From Paenibacillus dokdonensis (GTDB lineage Bacteria > Bacillota > Bacilli > Paenibacillales > Paenibacillaceae): a DNA stretch of 64,000 nt. The stretch covers positions 2,839,939 to 2,903,938 of the forward strand of contig NZ_STGQ01000001.1 in assembly GCF_004916975.1 (NCBI RefSeq), read 5' to 3'. A program made the position numbers and the translations under genes. The notes beneath the pieces are model-generated. The model was not told the DNA's origin. It worked only from the letters and a program-made list of their open reading frames with translations, and ran no database searches. Position 1 is the first letter of the stretch; every line of letters starts with the position of its first letter. Below are positions 49,284 through 58,922 of the stretch, piece by piece.

Positions 49284-50096
49284 TTATTTTTGAGCAGCAA
49301 GATCACTGGCTTCAGATACAAATTGTTCTATTTTCTTCTCTGAATTCAAGCGGTCCAGCGTTTTGTTGATATGATCAACCAGCTCCGTGTTGCCTTTTTT
49401 AACACCAATTGCGTAGCCGTCTTCCTTATAATCAGGAACCGCATCAGCGATGGCGAGACCTTTAACATTTTTCAAAAAGGCTTCGGCAACCGGTTTTTCC
49501 ATGATCGATGCATCAACTCGTCCAGAATTCAGCTGCATGATGATATCGTTAATTTTACTAAGACCGGTAATTTTCGCATTGGGAATTGTCTTGGCAATAT
49601 CCTCTTGAATGGAACCTGTCTGAATCCCAAACGAGACGCCCTCGAGCGATTTCATCGTCGAATATTTAGCCTTGTCCTGTTCTCTGATCACGACAGCCTG
49701 CTCGGCTTTGTAATAGTTATTCGAGAAATCCACTTCCTTCTTGCGGTTCTCATCCGGTGTCATACCCGAGATGACAAAGTCCACACGTCCACTCGATAAT
49801 TCGCTGAGCAAAGCTTTAAAATCCATGTCCTTAACTTCCAGATTCGCTCCCATATCGGCTGCGATCTGCTTGGCAATCTCAATATCGAAGCCTACAATCT
49901 GGTCTTTGCCACCGATCATCTTATGAAATTCATAAGGAGGAAAATCGGCGCTTGTGCCAAGTACAATTGTTTTCGCTTCTGTCTTGCTCCCCCCATTATC
50001 TGAAACGGATGCCTGATCTGAATTTTTATCGCCGCAGCCTGCAAGCAAGCTTCCTGTCAGCAACAAACACACCGTTAAAATACCCCATTTTTTCAT
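49284..50096 (-). CDS. Polar amino acid ABC transporter substrate-binding lipoprotein
   Basis: A 270-residue family 3 solute-binding protein. The lipoprotein signal ends at lipobox LAGC (Cys21). Mature motifs are VLGTSADFPPYEFHK, VGFDIEIAKQIAADMGANLEVKDMDF, LLSELSSGRVDFVISGMTP (signature) and GYAIGVKKGNTELVDHINKTL. It delivers a polar amino acid to the permease and ATPase encoded downstream; the Asp/Arg pocket residues do not let me name the ligand. ATG follows AGGAGAG. First gene of the operon, with a promoter at 50191..50219. Confidence 0.92.
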   Translation of the reverse strand: MKKWGILTVCLLLTGSLLAGCGDKNSDQASVSDNGGSKTEAKTIVLGTSADFPPYEFHKMIGGKDQIVGFDIEIAKQIAADMGANLEVKDMDFKALLSELSSGRVDFVISGMTPDENRKKEVDFSNNYYKAEQAVVIREQDKAKYSTMKSLEGVSFGIQTGSIQEDIAKTIPNAKITGLSKINDIIMQLNSGRVDASIMEKPVAEAFLKNVKGLAIADAVPDYKEDGYAIGVKKGNTELVDHINKTLDRLNSEKKIEQFVSEASDLAAQK

Positions 50097-50190
50097 GATC
50101 TATCTCTCCTGTTCACATTCTTCGTAAGTTGTATTAGCCATAGTATGAGCATGTTGACTGATCGTCATCAGCCACTGGAAAACATGTTTT

Positions 50191-50219
50191 ATAGTACAAC
50201 AGTCTGCATGATTATGCAA
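50191..50219 (-). promoter_or_regulatory. Promoter of the amino acid importer operon with an overlapping dyad
   Basis: TTGCAT (50214..50219) and TACTAT (50191..50196) with a 17-nt spacer on the minus strand. The -35 lies within the palindrome TGCATAATCATGCA, a possible operator. It is weakly similar to ArgR boxes but too short to assign. Confidence 0.55.
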
Positions 50220-50695
50220 TGTAATTTTCATACAAATACATTCATTTTCAATAATTTGTAAATCGGAGTATCATTTAAGCATTATTATAATCCTGTGGTT
50301 AATAAACGAAAGTCCTTTTGGTACGGGCTTTTGAGGGATTTCTACATTGAATAGGTTGATTTTTTAATATACGTAACAAGTATTTTCCTAATTAATAAAA
50401 CAATGAATGCTACTCATTAAATATAGAAAATACCCAATTATTACCATGTGTTGGAATGCACTATTACCCATTCCTACATGGTATAACCCATATTTTAACG
50501 ATTTCTAACGTTTACTTTCATTCATTTATGTATTTTTATAAATTCACAAGGCCTTATTAAGCTAAAGATGTCCGTGTGAGCAATGATGTTTCCATCATCT
50601 GTGCATAATAAATACAATGTAAAAGCATTCGGCTATGGTTCATTATTCCGGATTCTCGGTTATTAAATAGCTAGAAATAAACTGGAGGTGTAGTC
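50220..50695. other. 476-bp AT-rich intergenic region upstream of the GH13 gene
   Basis: No gene recognised. It holds a long inverted repeat at 50444..50481 (CCATGT and GGAATG pairing with CATTCC and ACATGG around a 13-nt loop) with no T run, and a smaller dyad GATGTTTCCATCATC near 50585. The right end has the GGAGG site of the GH13 gene. The large inverted repeat may be an operator or a structured leader. Confidence 0.4.
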
Positions 50696-52444
50696 ATGCT
50701 GCTCGAAGCTCTTTATCATGTGCCCCGTGACAAATGGGCCTATGCATACGATCCACGTACCATTCATCTGCGTGTCCGCACCAAAAAAAACGACGTGGAT
50801 ACCGTTGTCGCTATGACCGGTGACAAATACGACTGGGACTCGACCTATTTTGAAATCACAATGGAAAAAGCAGCATCCGACGAGATGTTTGATTTTTGGG
50901 AAGCATCGGTGCTCCCCAAATACAAGCGACTAACCTATGCGTTCCGTGTAACCGCTGGGACCGAGTCGATCTATATGCTCGACAGTGGAATTTACCATGA
51001 ATGTCCTGCCCCCACAGGCGGTTATTATGAATTCCCCTACATACATGAAATCGATGTGTTTAAGGTACCGGATTGGGCCAAGGATGCTGTTTTTTATCAA
51101 ATACTTCCCGAGCGGTTTGCTAATGGAGATCCAGGGAATGATCCAAAAGGAACGCAGCCATGGGGCGGTCAGCCAAAAACCGATAATTTCTTCGGTGGCG
51201 ATTTAAAAGGCGTTCTCGACCATTTGGATGATCTGCTGGATCTCGGAATCAATGCGATATACTTTACCCCTTTGTTTAAATCGCCCTCAAATCATAAATA
51301 CGACATCGTAGATTATAAGCAGGTTGATCCTCAATTTGGTGACAATGCGCTGTTGAAAGAGGTCGTGGAGGCCTGTCATGAAAAAGGAATTCGCGTGATG
51401 CTGGACGCGGTGTTCAATCACTGCAGTGAGCTCTTCCCCCCTTTTCAGGACGTCCTGAAAAATGGTGAACAATCAAAATATGCCGATTGGTTCCATATCA
51501 ATCAGTTTCCCGCCCGTGTAGAAAACGGCATTGCCACCTATGATACCTTCGGATTTTTTGGAAATATGCCTAAATTCAATACGGCCAATCCCGAAGTTAA
51601 GCAATATCTACTTGATGTAGCGGAATATTGGATTAAGGAAATAAAGCTCGACGGATGGCGTCTGGATGTTGCCAATGAGGTCGATCATCATTTCTGGCGC
51701 GACTTTCGTAAAGTCGTCAAAAATGCGAATCCGGAAGCGTATATCGTGGGTGAGGTGTGGAGTGATTCGCTTTCCTGGCTTGTCGGTGACCAATTTGATT
51801 CGGTTATGAACTATCCGTTTGCTGACAAGGTGCTCGAATTCTTTAATGGCGGCATGGACGGTGCCACATTCTCTAATCGTATGAGCTCGCTACTCATGCG
51901 TTATCCGCAGCAGACAAACGAAGTTGTTTTTAACATGCTGTGCAGCCACGATACTCCACGCCTTCTGACGCGTGTTGGCGGGGATAAAAGGAAGCTGAAA
52001 TTGTCCGTCGTTTTCCTCTTTACGTATATGGGGACGCCATGTATATACTATGGAGATGAAGTTGGCATCACAGGTAATGGCGATCCAGATTGCCGCAAGT
52101 GTATGATTTGGGATCCGAATAAACAGGACCGCGAGCTTTATGATTTCTATAAGATGATGATCAACCAGCGCAAGACCCATAAAGCGCTTCGTGAAGGCAG
52201 ATTCCGGTTCCTGAAAGCGGATCAAGGCAACCCGTGCATCATCTATGAACGTGCAGATGACTCCATTCACTTCACAATCTGGATGAACAATACAGATCAA
52301 AAGCAAACGCTCTCCCATCCAATGGTCACTACGGACTGGCGGGATGCTTTAACGAACGAAAAAGTAAAGCCTGCGGATGGAGTTATGAACGTAGCTCTGG
52401 ATCCATTCGGTTATCGGATTTTATATCGAAATATTACCAAATAA
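50696..52444 (+). CDS. Alpha-glycosidase, cyclomaltodextrinase/neopullulanase type (GH13)
   Basis: A 582-residue intracellular GH13_20-like enzyme hydrolysing cyclodextrins, pullulan or maltodextrins. No signal peptide. Residues 1-120 form the CBM34-type N-terminal dimerisation domain. The TIM barrel follows with region I DAVFNH, region II GWRLDVANE (nucleophile Asp324), region III GEVWSDS (acid Glu353) and region IV MLCSHDTPR (transition-state Asp). Length matches B. stearothermophilus neopullulanase. ATG follows GGAGG. It lies beside the glycogen genes, so maltodextrin recycling is a fair guess. Confidence 0.92.
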   Translation: MLLEALYHVPRDKWAYAYDPRTIHLRVRTKKNDVDTVVAMTGDKYDWDSTYFEITMEKAASDEMFDFWEASVLPKYKRLTYAFRVTAGTESIYMLDSGIYHECPAPTGGYYEFPYIHEIDVFKVPDWAKDAVFYQILPERFANGDPGNDPKGTQPWGGQPKTDNFFGGDLKGVLDHLDDLLDLGINAIYFTPLFKSPSNHKYDIVDYKQVDPQFGDNALLKEVVEACHEKGIRVMLDAVFNHCSELFPPFQDVLKNGEQSKYADWFHINQFPARVENGIATYDTFGFFGNMPKFNTANPEVKQYLLDVAEYWIKEIKLDGWRLDVANEVDHHFWRDFRKVVKNANPEAYIVGEVWSDSLSWLVGDQFDSVMNYPFADKVLEFFNGGMDGATFSNRMSSLLMRYPQQTNEVVFNMLCSHDTPRLLTRVGGDKRKLKLSVVFLFTYMGTPCIYYGDEVGITGNGDPDCRKCMIWDPNKQDRELYDFYKMMINQRKTHKALREGRFRFLKADQGNPCIIYERADDSIHFTIWMNNTDQKQTLSHPMVTTDWRDALTNEKVKPADGVMNVALDPFGYRILYRNITK

Positions 52445-52459
52445 GCAAGCTGCACACAT

Positions 52460-52512
52460 AAAAGGAGCATTCCAAAAGTCTTTTTAAAAGACTTGGAATG
52501 CTCCTTTTTTAC
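52460..52512. terminator. Bidirectional terminator between the GH13 and glgA genes
   Basis: A near-perfect 20-bp stem, AAAGGAGCATTCCAA and AGTCTT with AAGACT and TGGAATGCTCCTTT, flanked by A and T runs. Confidence 0.9.
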
Positions 52513-52522
52513 GTGGACATTT

Positions 52523-53959
52523 CTAACTTTTGCCTGTAACCTGTTCGTAAATATCACTATATTCTTTAGCGGATACGTTCCAGCTATAATCCCCGCTTGT
52601 TGCATTCTTCACAATTTTATTCCAATGCTCTGGCTGATGATAAAAGGCAACAGCACGGCGAACAGTATGCATCATATCATGTGCATTGATGTTCGTGAAG
52701 GTGAAGCCATTCCCTTGCCCCGTAAACTCATTATAGGCATGCACAGTGTCATTAAGTCCGCCAGTCTCCCTAACCACAGGAATACTGCCGTATCTCAAGG
52801 CAAGCAGCTGGCTGATCCCGCAGGGCTCAAAATTGGACGGCATCAGGAATAAATCGCTGGAAGCGTATATTTTCCTGGAGAGCGCCTCACTAAAAGTGAT
52901 TTGGGCAGACATCTTTTGCGGATGACGCTGTCCTGCTTCTCTGAACCAATGCTCATATTGTCCGTCCCCCGTACCCAGAATCACAAACTGCATATTATCA
53001 TTTGTCAGCAGCTCATTCAGAACTCGTACGACCAAATCCAGCCCTTTCGAATCCACCATCCGTGTCACCATCGCAATCATCGGGATATCGGCTGATACCG
53101 GCAGGTTGAGTTCTTCTTGCAACAACTTCTTATTTTCTCTTTTCTTGGATAGGCTTGAACGGTATTTGAGTGCAATATGAGGATCAGTCGCCGGGTTATA
53201 GCTTTTGGTGTCTATCCCGTTCACAATACCACTCAGCTTGGGACCAAGTGAATATAGCAGTCCTTCCAGTCCATATCCGTAATGTGCAGTCTGGATCTCG
53301 CTTGCGTAAGTTGGACTGACGGTCGTGACATGATCCGAATACACGATACCGCCTTTCATGAAATTGACATTTCCGTAGTATTCGAGGCCATCCGCAGTGA
53401 AATACCGTTTGTCCAGACCCAGAAGCTCACCGAGGACATTAAACGGAAAAATGCCTTGATACAGTAAATTATGTATCGTGAAAACGGTCCGGATTTCATA
53501 ATAAAAGAGATCATGGCGGTAGTGTGCATTGAGCAGCACCGGAATGAGAGCCGCATGCCAATCATGGCAATGGATGACATCCGGCTGAAAGTCTATAGTT
53601 TTCAACAGCTGCAGCACCGCCCGGTTAAAAAAGGCAAAGCGTTCACCATCATCCCCATAGCCGTATACAGCATCACGGCCAAAGTAGAATTCATTATCCA
53701 CAAAATAATAAGTAATACCATCATGCATCAGCTTTTCTATACCGCAATATTGGCTGCGCCAGCCAACCGGAACATAGATTTCACCCAGATGCTCCATTTG
53801 ATTGCGGTATTTCTCCGGAATTCCCCGATATTTGGGCAGCACGACACGGACATCAACCCCACTGCGGTACAAAGCCTGCGGCAGGGCGCCGATTACATCG
53901 GCGAGCCCTCCGGTCTTGATGAATGGCACCGATTCTGCAGCAGCAAATAATACCTTCAT
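52523..53959 (-). CDS. glgA: Glycogen synthase GlgA
   Basis: A 478-residue GT5 glycosyltransferase that extends glycogen from ADP-glucose. The N-terminal KTGGLADVIGALPQAL is the ADP-glucose binding motif (KxGGL), VIHCHDWHAALIP and FTIHNLLYQGIFP are typical GT5 segments, and DLFLMPSNFEPCGISQLLALRYGSIPVVRETGGL is the C-terminal nucleotide site with the E-x7-E pair. Full length for the family. The start overlaps the glgB stop by 4 nt, and the glgB C-terminus (GGNEV) supplies the GGAGG site. Confidence 0.95.
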   Translation of the reverse strand: MKVLFAAAESVPFIKTGGLADVIGALPQALYRSGVDVRVVLPKYRGIPEKYRNQMEHLGEIYVPVGWRSQYCGIEKLMHDGITYYFVDNEFYFGRDAVYGYGDDGERFAFFNRAVLQLLKTIDFQPDVIHCHDWHAALIPVLLNAHYRHDLFYYEIRTVFTIHNLLYQGIFPFNVLGELLGLDKRYFTADGLEYYGNVNFMKGGIVYSDHVTTVSPTYASEIQTAHYGYGLEGLLYSLGPKLSGIVNGIDTKSYNPATDPHIALKYRSSLSKKRENKKLLQEELNLPVSADIPMIAMVTRMVDSKGLDLVVRVLNELLTNDNMQFVILGTGDGQYEHWFREAGQRHPQKMSAQITFSEALSRKIYASSDLFLMPSNFEPCGISQLLALRYGSIPVVRETGGLNDTVHAYNEFTGQGNGFTFTNINAHDMMHTVRRAVAFYHQPEHWNKIVKNATSGDYSWNVSAKEYSDIYEQVTGKS

Positions 53960-55998
53960 ACTTCATTTCCTCCTTCATTGGATGCAATGGTTTCTTCAGA
54001 TCGTATGGATGTACTCTGTTTGCGAGCCGATGCCTTGGAGTTCTTTTTTTTACCTTGTCCTAATTTGATTGCAGTTGGTTCCGATTGACGGCTGACCGGT
54101 TCACGCTTCAAGACAATAAAGCTAAGCGGGGGCAAAGAGATTTCCAGGCTGTTTAATTGATCATGCCAAGTTATTTTCTCGGTCAGAATTGGCTCCAAAA
54201 TAGAAGCACCTTGTCCCCCGTATCTTTCCTCCTCGCTTTGGAAAACAGGCACATACTTGCCGGAACGGGGTACTCCAATGCGGTATTGCCTGCGTTCCAC
54301 CGGCAGAAAGTTGATTAAAACAATCAACGTATCGCCGGCTTTCTTTCCTTTTCTCATATAAGAGATGACGCTCTGCTTGGAGTCATGCGGACTGATCCAT
54401 TCGTATCCCTCCAGCTCATGATCCCGCTCCCACAGCGCTTTTTCTTCAAGATACATCTGGTTCAGTTCTGCAGTATAAGTCTGCATCTTCCGGTGTGTAT
54501 CATATTCCAAAAGCAGCCAATCCAGCTCGTATTGGTCACGCCATTCGATAAACTGTCCGAACTCACTACCCATGAATAGCAGCTTTTTACCCGGATGCGT
54601 CATTTGATATCCCAGCAAAATCCGGAGACCCGCAAACTTCTGGCTGTAATCTCCGGGCATCTTACCCAGCAAGGATTTTTTACCGTGAACAACCTCATCA
54701 TGGCTGAGCGGCAGCGCATAGTTGTCTGAATAAGCATATGCAATCGGAAAAGTCAGCAAGTTATGCTTGGAAGGCCTATCTTCAAATGATGCTTCCACAT
54801 AATCCAGCGTATCGTTCATCCAGCCCATATTCCATTTGTAATTGAAGCCAAGCCCATTCTCATCCACAGGGGAAGTGACGCCCGGCCATGCGCTTGATTC
54901 TTCAGCCATCATCAGTGTATACGGGTAGTAATTAAAGACAGCTGTATTGAGCTTCTGCAAAAATGATATAGCTTCCAGATTTTCAATACCACCAAGCTCA
55001 TTCAAATGAAATTGTCCTTCTTTTTTCTCAAAATCGAGACGCAGCATGCTGGTAACGGCATCGACCCGGAGACCGTCAATATGAAATAAATCCAGCCAAA
55101 ACAAGGCATTGGAAATCAAAAATGAATGAATCTCAGGCTTGCTGTAATCAAAGCTGAGGGTACCCCAGCCCGGTTTTTCGGCTTTCAGGGGATCTGCATA
55201 TTCGAACAAAGATGTTCCGTCAAACATCCGCAGACCATGAGCATCCTTCGTAAAATGGGCAGGAACCCAGTCGATTATGACGCCGATATCGGCCTGATGA
55301 CATGCATCCACAAGATACATAAAATCTTGGGGAGATCCAAAACGGCTGGTAACAGCAAAATATCCTGTGCACTGATATCCCCATGATAGATCGTAAGGAT
55401 GCTCAGCCAGCGGCATAAATTCTACATGTGTATATTTCATTTGTTTGATATAAGGAATCAGTAAGTCGGCGATTTCCCGGTATGTGTATAGCGTTCCATC
55501 TTCCTTTTGCCTCCAGGTTCCCAAATGAACCTCATAAATATTGACGGGCTTGCTGAAAAGACCCTTCTTCTTTCGCCTCCAGGCTGCATCATGCCAAGCA
55601 TAACCGTTTAAATCGGATACAACCGATGCGGTAGCAGGACGGAGCTCAGCTTCAAAGGCATAGGGATCCGCTTTTAAAAAACGTTCGCCGCTTGGTCCTT
55701 CAATGTCATATTTGTAAAAAGTACCTGTCGTTAAACCGGGGAAAAAGCGAGTCCAAACGCCCGAATCGGGTATCTTATGTAATGAATCCTCAACTCCGTC
55801 CCAACCGTTAAAGTCGGATGCCAGACCGACTTGCCGGGCATGCGGAGCCCAAACGGTAAACCGGACGCCTTCCAAACCATCTTCCACAGCAGGATGAGCG
55901 CCCAAGATTCTGTAACTGTGGTAGGAGGTCCCTTCATGGAATAAGTATATATCTTCATCTGTCGGCGGCAGTCCGGTTAGAGTGTTTATTTTAGCCAA
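53956..55998 (-). CDS. glgB: 1,4-alpha-glucan branching enzyme GlgB
   Basis: A 680-residue GH13_9 branching enzyme with an N-terminal CBM48 (FTVWAPHARQVGLASDFNGWDG). The catalytic barrel has region I DWVPAHF, region II GLRVDAVTSML (Asp nucleophile), region III MMAEESSAWP (Glu) and region IV LSHDEVVHGK. A Lys/Ser-rich tail of about 50 residues at the C-terminus is longer than usual. Start TTG at 55998 follows AGGTGAT; GTG nine bases upstream is possible. It is coupled to glgA and divergent from glgC. Confidence 0.93.
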   Translation of the reverse strand: MAKINTLTGLPPTDEDIYLFHEGTSYHSYRILGAHPAVEDGLEGVRFTVWAPHARQVGLASDFNGWDGVEDSLHKIPDSGVWTRFFPGLTTGTFYKYDIEGPSGERFLKADPYAFEAELRPATASVVSDLNGYAWHDAAWRRKKKGLFSKPVNIYEVHLGTWRQKEDGTLYTYREIADLLIPYIKQMKYTHVEFMPLAEHPYDLSWGYQCTGYFAVTSRFGSPQDFMYLVDACHQADIGVIIDWVPAHFTKDAHGLRMFDGTSLFEYADPLKAEKPGWGTLSFDYSKPEIHSFLISNALFWLDLFHIDGLRVDAVTSMLRLDFEKKEGQFHLNELGGIENLEAISFLQKLNTAVFNYYPYTLMMAEESSAWPGVTSPVDENGLGFNYKWNMGWMNDTLDYVEASFEDRPSKHNLLTFPIAYAYSDNYALPLSHDEVVHGKKSLLGKMPGDYSQKFAGLRILLGYQMTHPGKKLLFMGSEFGQFIEWRDQYELDWLLLEYDTHRKMQTYTAELNQMYLEEKALWERDHELEGYEWISPHDSKQSVISYMRKGKKAGDTLIVLINFLPVERRQYRIGVPRSGKYVPVFQSEEERYGGQGASILEPILTEKITWHDQLNSLEISLPPLSFIVLKREPVSRQSEPTAIKLGQGKKKNSKASARKQSTSIRSEETIASNEGGNEV

Positions 55999-56186
55999 TA
56001 AGATCACCTGCTTTATAAATATAGTGCACTTAAACCATTACCCCATTCTAGCCAAAATAAACGAGAAAATGTTTCTTGAAAAATAAATTTGTAATTTTTC
56101 AATTATTTTTCAATATAATCGTTTCAGTGGGGCTGACAATCGTTTATGTATGTACTACATTGACAAATTTTTGGGAGGGAAACGAC

Positions 56187-57407
56187 ATGAATAAGAAAGA
56201 ATGCATCGCCATGTTGCTTGCCGGAGGTGAAGGCCGCAGACTCGCACCTCTGACATCCAAACAGGCAAAGCCGGCTGTACCTTTTGGCGGTCGCTACCGC
56301 ATAATCGATTTTCCTCTCAGCAACTGTGTGAATTCGGGTATCGATACGATCGGTGTCCTTACACAGTATGAGGCAGAATCGCTCCATAGACATATCGGAG
56401 AAGGTGAACCATGGGGTCTCCAGAATAAAGGAGAGAACGGAATTACCCTGCTCCCTTCCTACAATACAGGATCCGCAGAATACTTAGGAACAGCTGACGC
56501 CATCTATAAAAACATTGATTATATAGACGGTCAACATCCTGAACATGTTCTTATTCTTTCGGGAGACCATATTTACCACATGGATTACAATAAAATGCTT
56601 CAATTTCACAAGCAGCAAGGAGCCGAAGCCACAATTTCCGTAATGGAGGTTCCTTGGGAAGAAGCGAGCCGTTTCGGAGTGATGAGTGTAAACGATGAGC
56701 TCCGCATTTCTGAATTTGCAGAAAAACCTGCAGAACCGGAAAGCAATTTGGCATCCATGGGCATTTATCTTTTCCAATGGGATTATCTTCGCCGTCATCT
56801 ATTGGAGGATGCAGCTGACCCGTCTTCCAGTCATGATTTCGGGAAAGACTTGATTCCAAAAATGCTAAACGAGCAAAACCGCATGTTCGCTTACCGCTTC
56901 GATGGTTACTGGAAAGACGTTGGTACCGTCAATAGCCTGTGGGAAGCTCATATGGATCTACTGGTCGATGATTCCTCCTGGAAGCTGCATAACAGTGAAT
57001 GGCCAATGTATTCACGGCCATGGCGCACAAAGGTAAATTCGCATAAGACCAGAACGGGAATGGCAGCAAATTGTCTGATTTCCGAGACCAGTTCGATGGA
57101 TGGTTCGGCTTATCAATCTGTTGTGTTTTGCGGTGTTGAAGTCGGCAAATTCTCCGAGATCAAAGACAGCATCGTAATGCCAAACGTTAAAATTGGGCGC
57201 AATGTCCATATTGAACGTGCCATTATCGGTGAAGGTGCAGTGATCAAGGAAGGTGCAGTCATTAAAGGAACGGCTGATCAAGTGGTTGTCATCGGGCCTT
57301 ATGAAACCGTACTGCCAAAACCAACGGTTCGTACCCAGCCTTCCCGCTTGCTTCAGGATGTATACGAAAAGACAGGTCGTCTTCGTGCCGAGGGCTTATC
57401 CTCATAA
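56187..57407 (+). CDS. glgC: Glucose-1-phosphate adenylyltransferase GlgC
   Basis: A 406-residue enzyme making ADP-glucose, the committed step of glycogen synthesis. The N-terminal nucleotidyltransferase signature is [15 protein letters not shown] with [15 protein letters not shown], then [14 protein letters not shown] with the catalytic Asp, and FAEKP with the glucose-phosphate Lys. The C-terminus is a left-handed beta-helix ([19 protein letters not shown]). ATG at 56187 follows GGGAGGG. It faces away from glgB-glgA. Neither the regulatory paralogue glgD nor phosphorylase glgP is adjacent, unlike B. subtilis glgBCDAP. Confidence 0.94.
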   Translation: MNKKECIAMLLAGGEGRRLAPLTSKQAKPAVPFGGRYRIIDFPLSNCVNSGIDTIGVLTQYEAESLHRHIGEGEPWGLQNKGENGITLLPSYNTGSAEYLGTADAIYKNIDYIDGQHPEHVLILSGDHIYHMDYNKMLQFHKQQGAEATISVMEVPWEEASRFGVMSVNDELRISEFAEKPAEPESNLASMGIYLFQWDYLRRHLLEDAADPSSSHDFGKDLIPKMLNEQNRMFAYRFDGYWKDVGTVNSLWEAHMDLLVDDSSWKLHNSEWPMYSRPWRTKVNSHKTRTGMAANCLISETSSMDGSAYQSVVFCGVEVGKFSEIKDSIVMPNVKIGRNVHIERAIIGEGAVIKEGAVIKGTADQVVVIGPYETVLPKPTVRTQPSRLLQDVYEKTGRLRAEGLSS

Positions 57408-57431
57408 TATTCGGAGTTACCGGTTCTCATA

Positions 57432-57476
57432 TACAAAAGAGCGAAAGCCGCCACTTGCGGATTTCGCTCTTTTCAT
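57432..57476. terminator. Bidirectional terminator between glgC and the histidine kinase gene
   Basis: AAAAGAGCGAAA and CCGC pair with GCGG and TTTCGCTCTTTT, midway between convergent stops at 57407 and 57483. Confidence 0.88.
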
Positions 57477-57482
57477 GATGTC

Positions 57483-58922
57483 TTAATCCTGTGTTGTTTC
57501 CGCTCCTGGGAGCTGAGGAATTTCGGATTCCTCAGCTTCAAGCAGTCTCGGCAGCCTAACCACAATGGTGGTACCTACATCCAGCTCACTTTGAATCAGC
57601 AGAATACCGTGATGAAGTTCAACCAACTGCTGTGAAATGGCCAGCCCCAGACCCGTACCACCGTTCAGCGGATCAACCTGGAAGAAACGGTCTTTTACTC
57701 TAACCAAATGGTCTTCACTTATGCCGATTCCCGTATCATGTACCTGAACGACCACATTATTGCCCTCAAAGGATACGAACAAGTCGATTGCCGAGTTTTC
57801 ATGTGAGAATTTAATGGCATTATCTATCAGGTTTAAAAAGACCTGTTTGAGCCGGTTGGCATCCCCTTCGACGAGGGGCTTATCGACCGAATCAAGGCGA
57901 AGCTCAATGGTACGCTTCTCTGCTTTGGTCCACAAATTCAACATAATTTCCTGGAGAAGTTCCTTCAGATCAACACGTCCAAACGACACCTTCATCTCGT
58001 TTTGCTGCAGCTTGGAGAAATCAAGAATTTCTTCCACCAGTCCAATCAAACGCTCTGTCTCCTTGGTGATAATCTCCATGCCAATCTTCGTCTCTTCAGG
58101 ATCATATCCACCCGAGTTAATGGTTTCACTCCAGCCTTTGATACTCGTTAGAGGTGTCCTAAGCTCGTGTGAGATGGAGGAAATGAAGTCATCTTTTACC
58201 TGGTTACTGCGTACAATTTCCTGTGCCATATAATTTAGTGTTGAAGCAAGTTCTCCCAGCTCATACTTGTAATTGCCTTTAACTCTGATATTGAATTTGC
58301 CCCTGGCCATTTGCGCCGAAACGGCTGTAATGGTGTTTAGCGGTTTGACAATCGAATTCGCCAGTCCCAAGCTGAACGCCAAAACCAAAGCCAGCACTGC
58401 GGCAGCTACCGCCGTAGCGATCAATGTGACATTAAACAATTTCGCATTAACTTTTTCCAGTGAAGTGACGTATCTGACGATATAAGAATCTCGTCCATTG
58501 TCCTGTTCCATCTTGGAGACCGCCATGACATCTTCCCCTGTGTTTGGCTGCCTGCCAACCCATCTGCCGATATTCCCGGATTGAGCCTGGGAGATATCAC
58601 TGGTCTTAATGGAAACATCAGGCTGAAAATCAGAAGAGTTAATAAGAACATCACCCTGGATATTAAGAACCTGCATCTCGGTGTAATTGAGCTTGTATAC
58701 CATGAGCAAATTTCCAAGGTCATCTTTACCTTCATTGGAGGAGGTGCCAAATTTCTGGTACTCCTCCACTTGTTTGATATGCTGCGTAATATGGCTGTAT
58801 ATGCTGTCATAATAATAACTTCGTATGGCTAGCAAAAAAATGACTTCGGCCAACAGCAGCGTCGAAAACACCACGATAAAGTAATGCATGACGATCTGCC
58901 GGCGAATGCCTTTCTTGATCAT
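57483..58922 (-). CDS. Membrane sensor histidine kinase
   Basis: A 479-residue kinase. Two membrane helices (about 10-33 and 162-187) frame a 130-residue extracellular sensor domain, followed by HAMP (about 188-240), the HisKA helix with phospho-acceptor His252 (SSISHELRTPLTSIKGW) and an ATPase domain with N box NLIDNAIKFS, G1 DTGIGI and G2 GGTGLGLAI. The sensor looks like a single PDC/Cache fold (LNIQGDVLINSSD, EDVMAVSKM). It overlaps the response regulator stop by 4 nt (ATGA). An upstream lipoprotein in the same operon may feed it a signal. Confidence 0.92.
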   Translation of the reverse strand: MIKKGIRRQIVMHYFIVVFSTLLLAEVIFLLAIRSYYYDSIYSHITQHIKQVEEYQKFGTSSNEGKDDLGNLLMVYKLNYTEMQVLNIQGDVLINSSDFQPDVSIKTSDISQAQSGNIGRWVGRQPNTGEDVMAVSKMEQDNGRDSYIVRYVTSLEKVNAKLFNVTLIATAVAAAVLALVLAFSLGLANSIVKPLNTITAVSAQMARGKFNIRVKGNYKYELGELASTLNYMAQEIVRSNQVKDDFISSISHELRTPLTSIKGWSETINSGGYDPEETKIGMEIITKETERLIGLVEEILDFSKLQQNEMKVSFGRVDLKELLQEIMLNLWTKAEKRTIELRLDSVDKPLVEGDANRLKQVFLNLIDNAIKFSHENSAIDLFVSFEGNNVVVQVHDTGIGISEDHLVRVKDRFFQVDPLNGGTGLGLAISQQLVELHHGILLIQSELDVGTTIVVRLPRLLEAEESEIPQLPGAETTQD

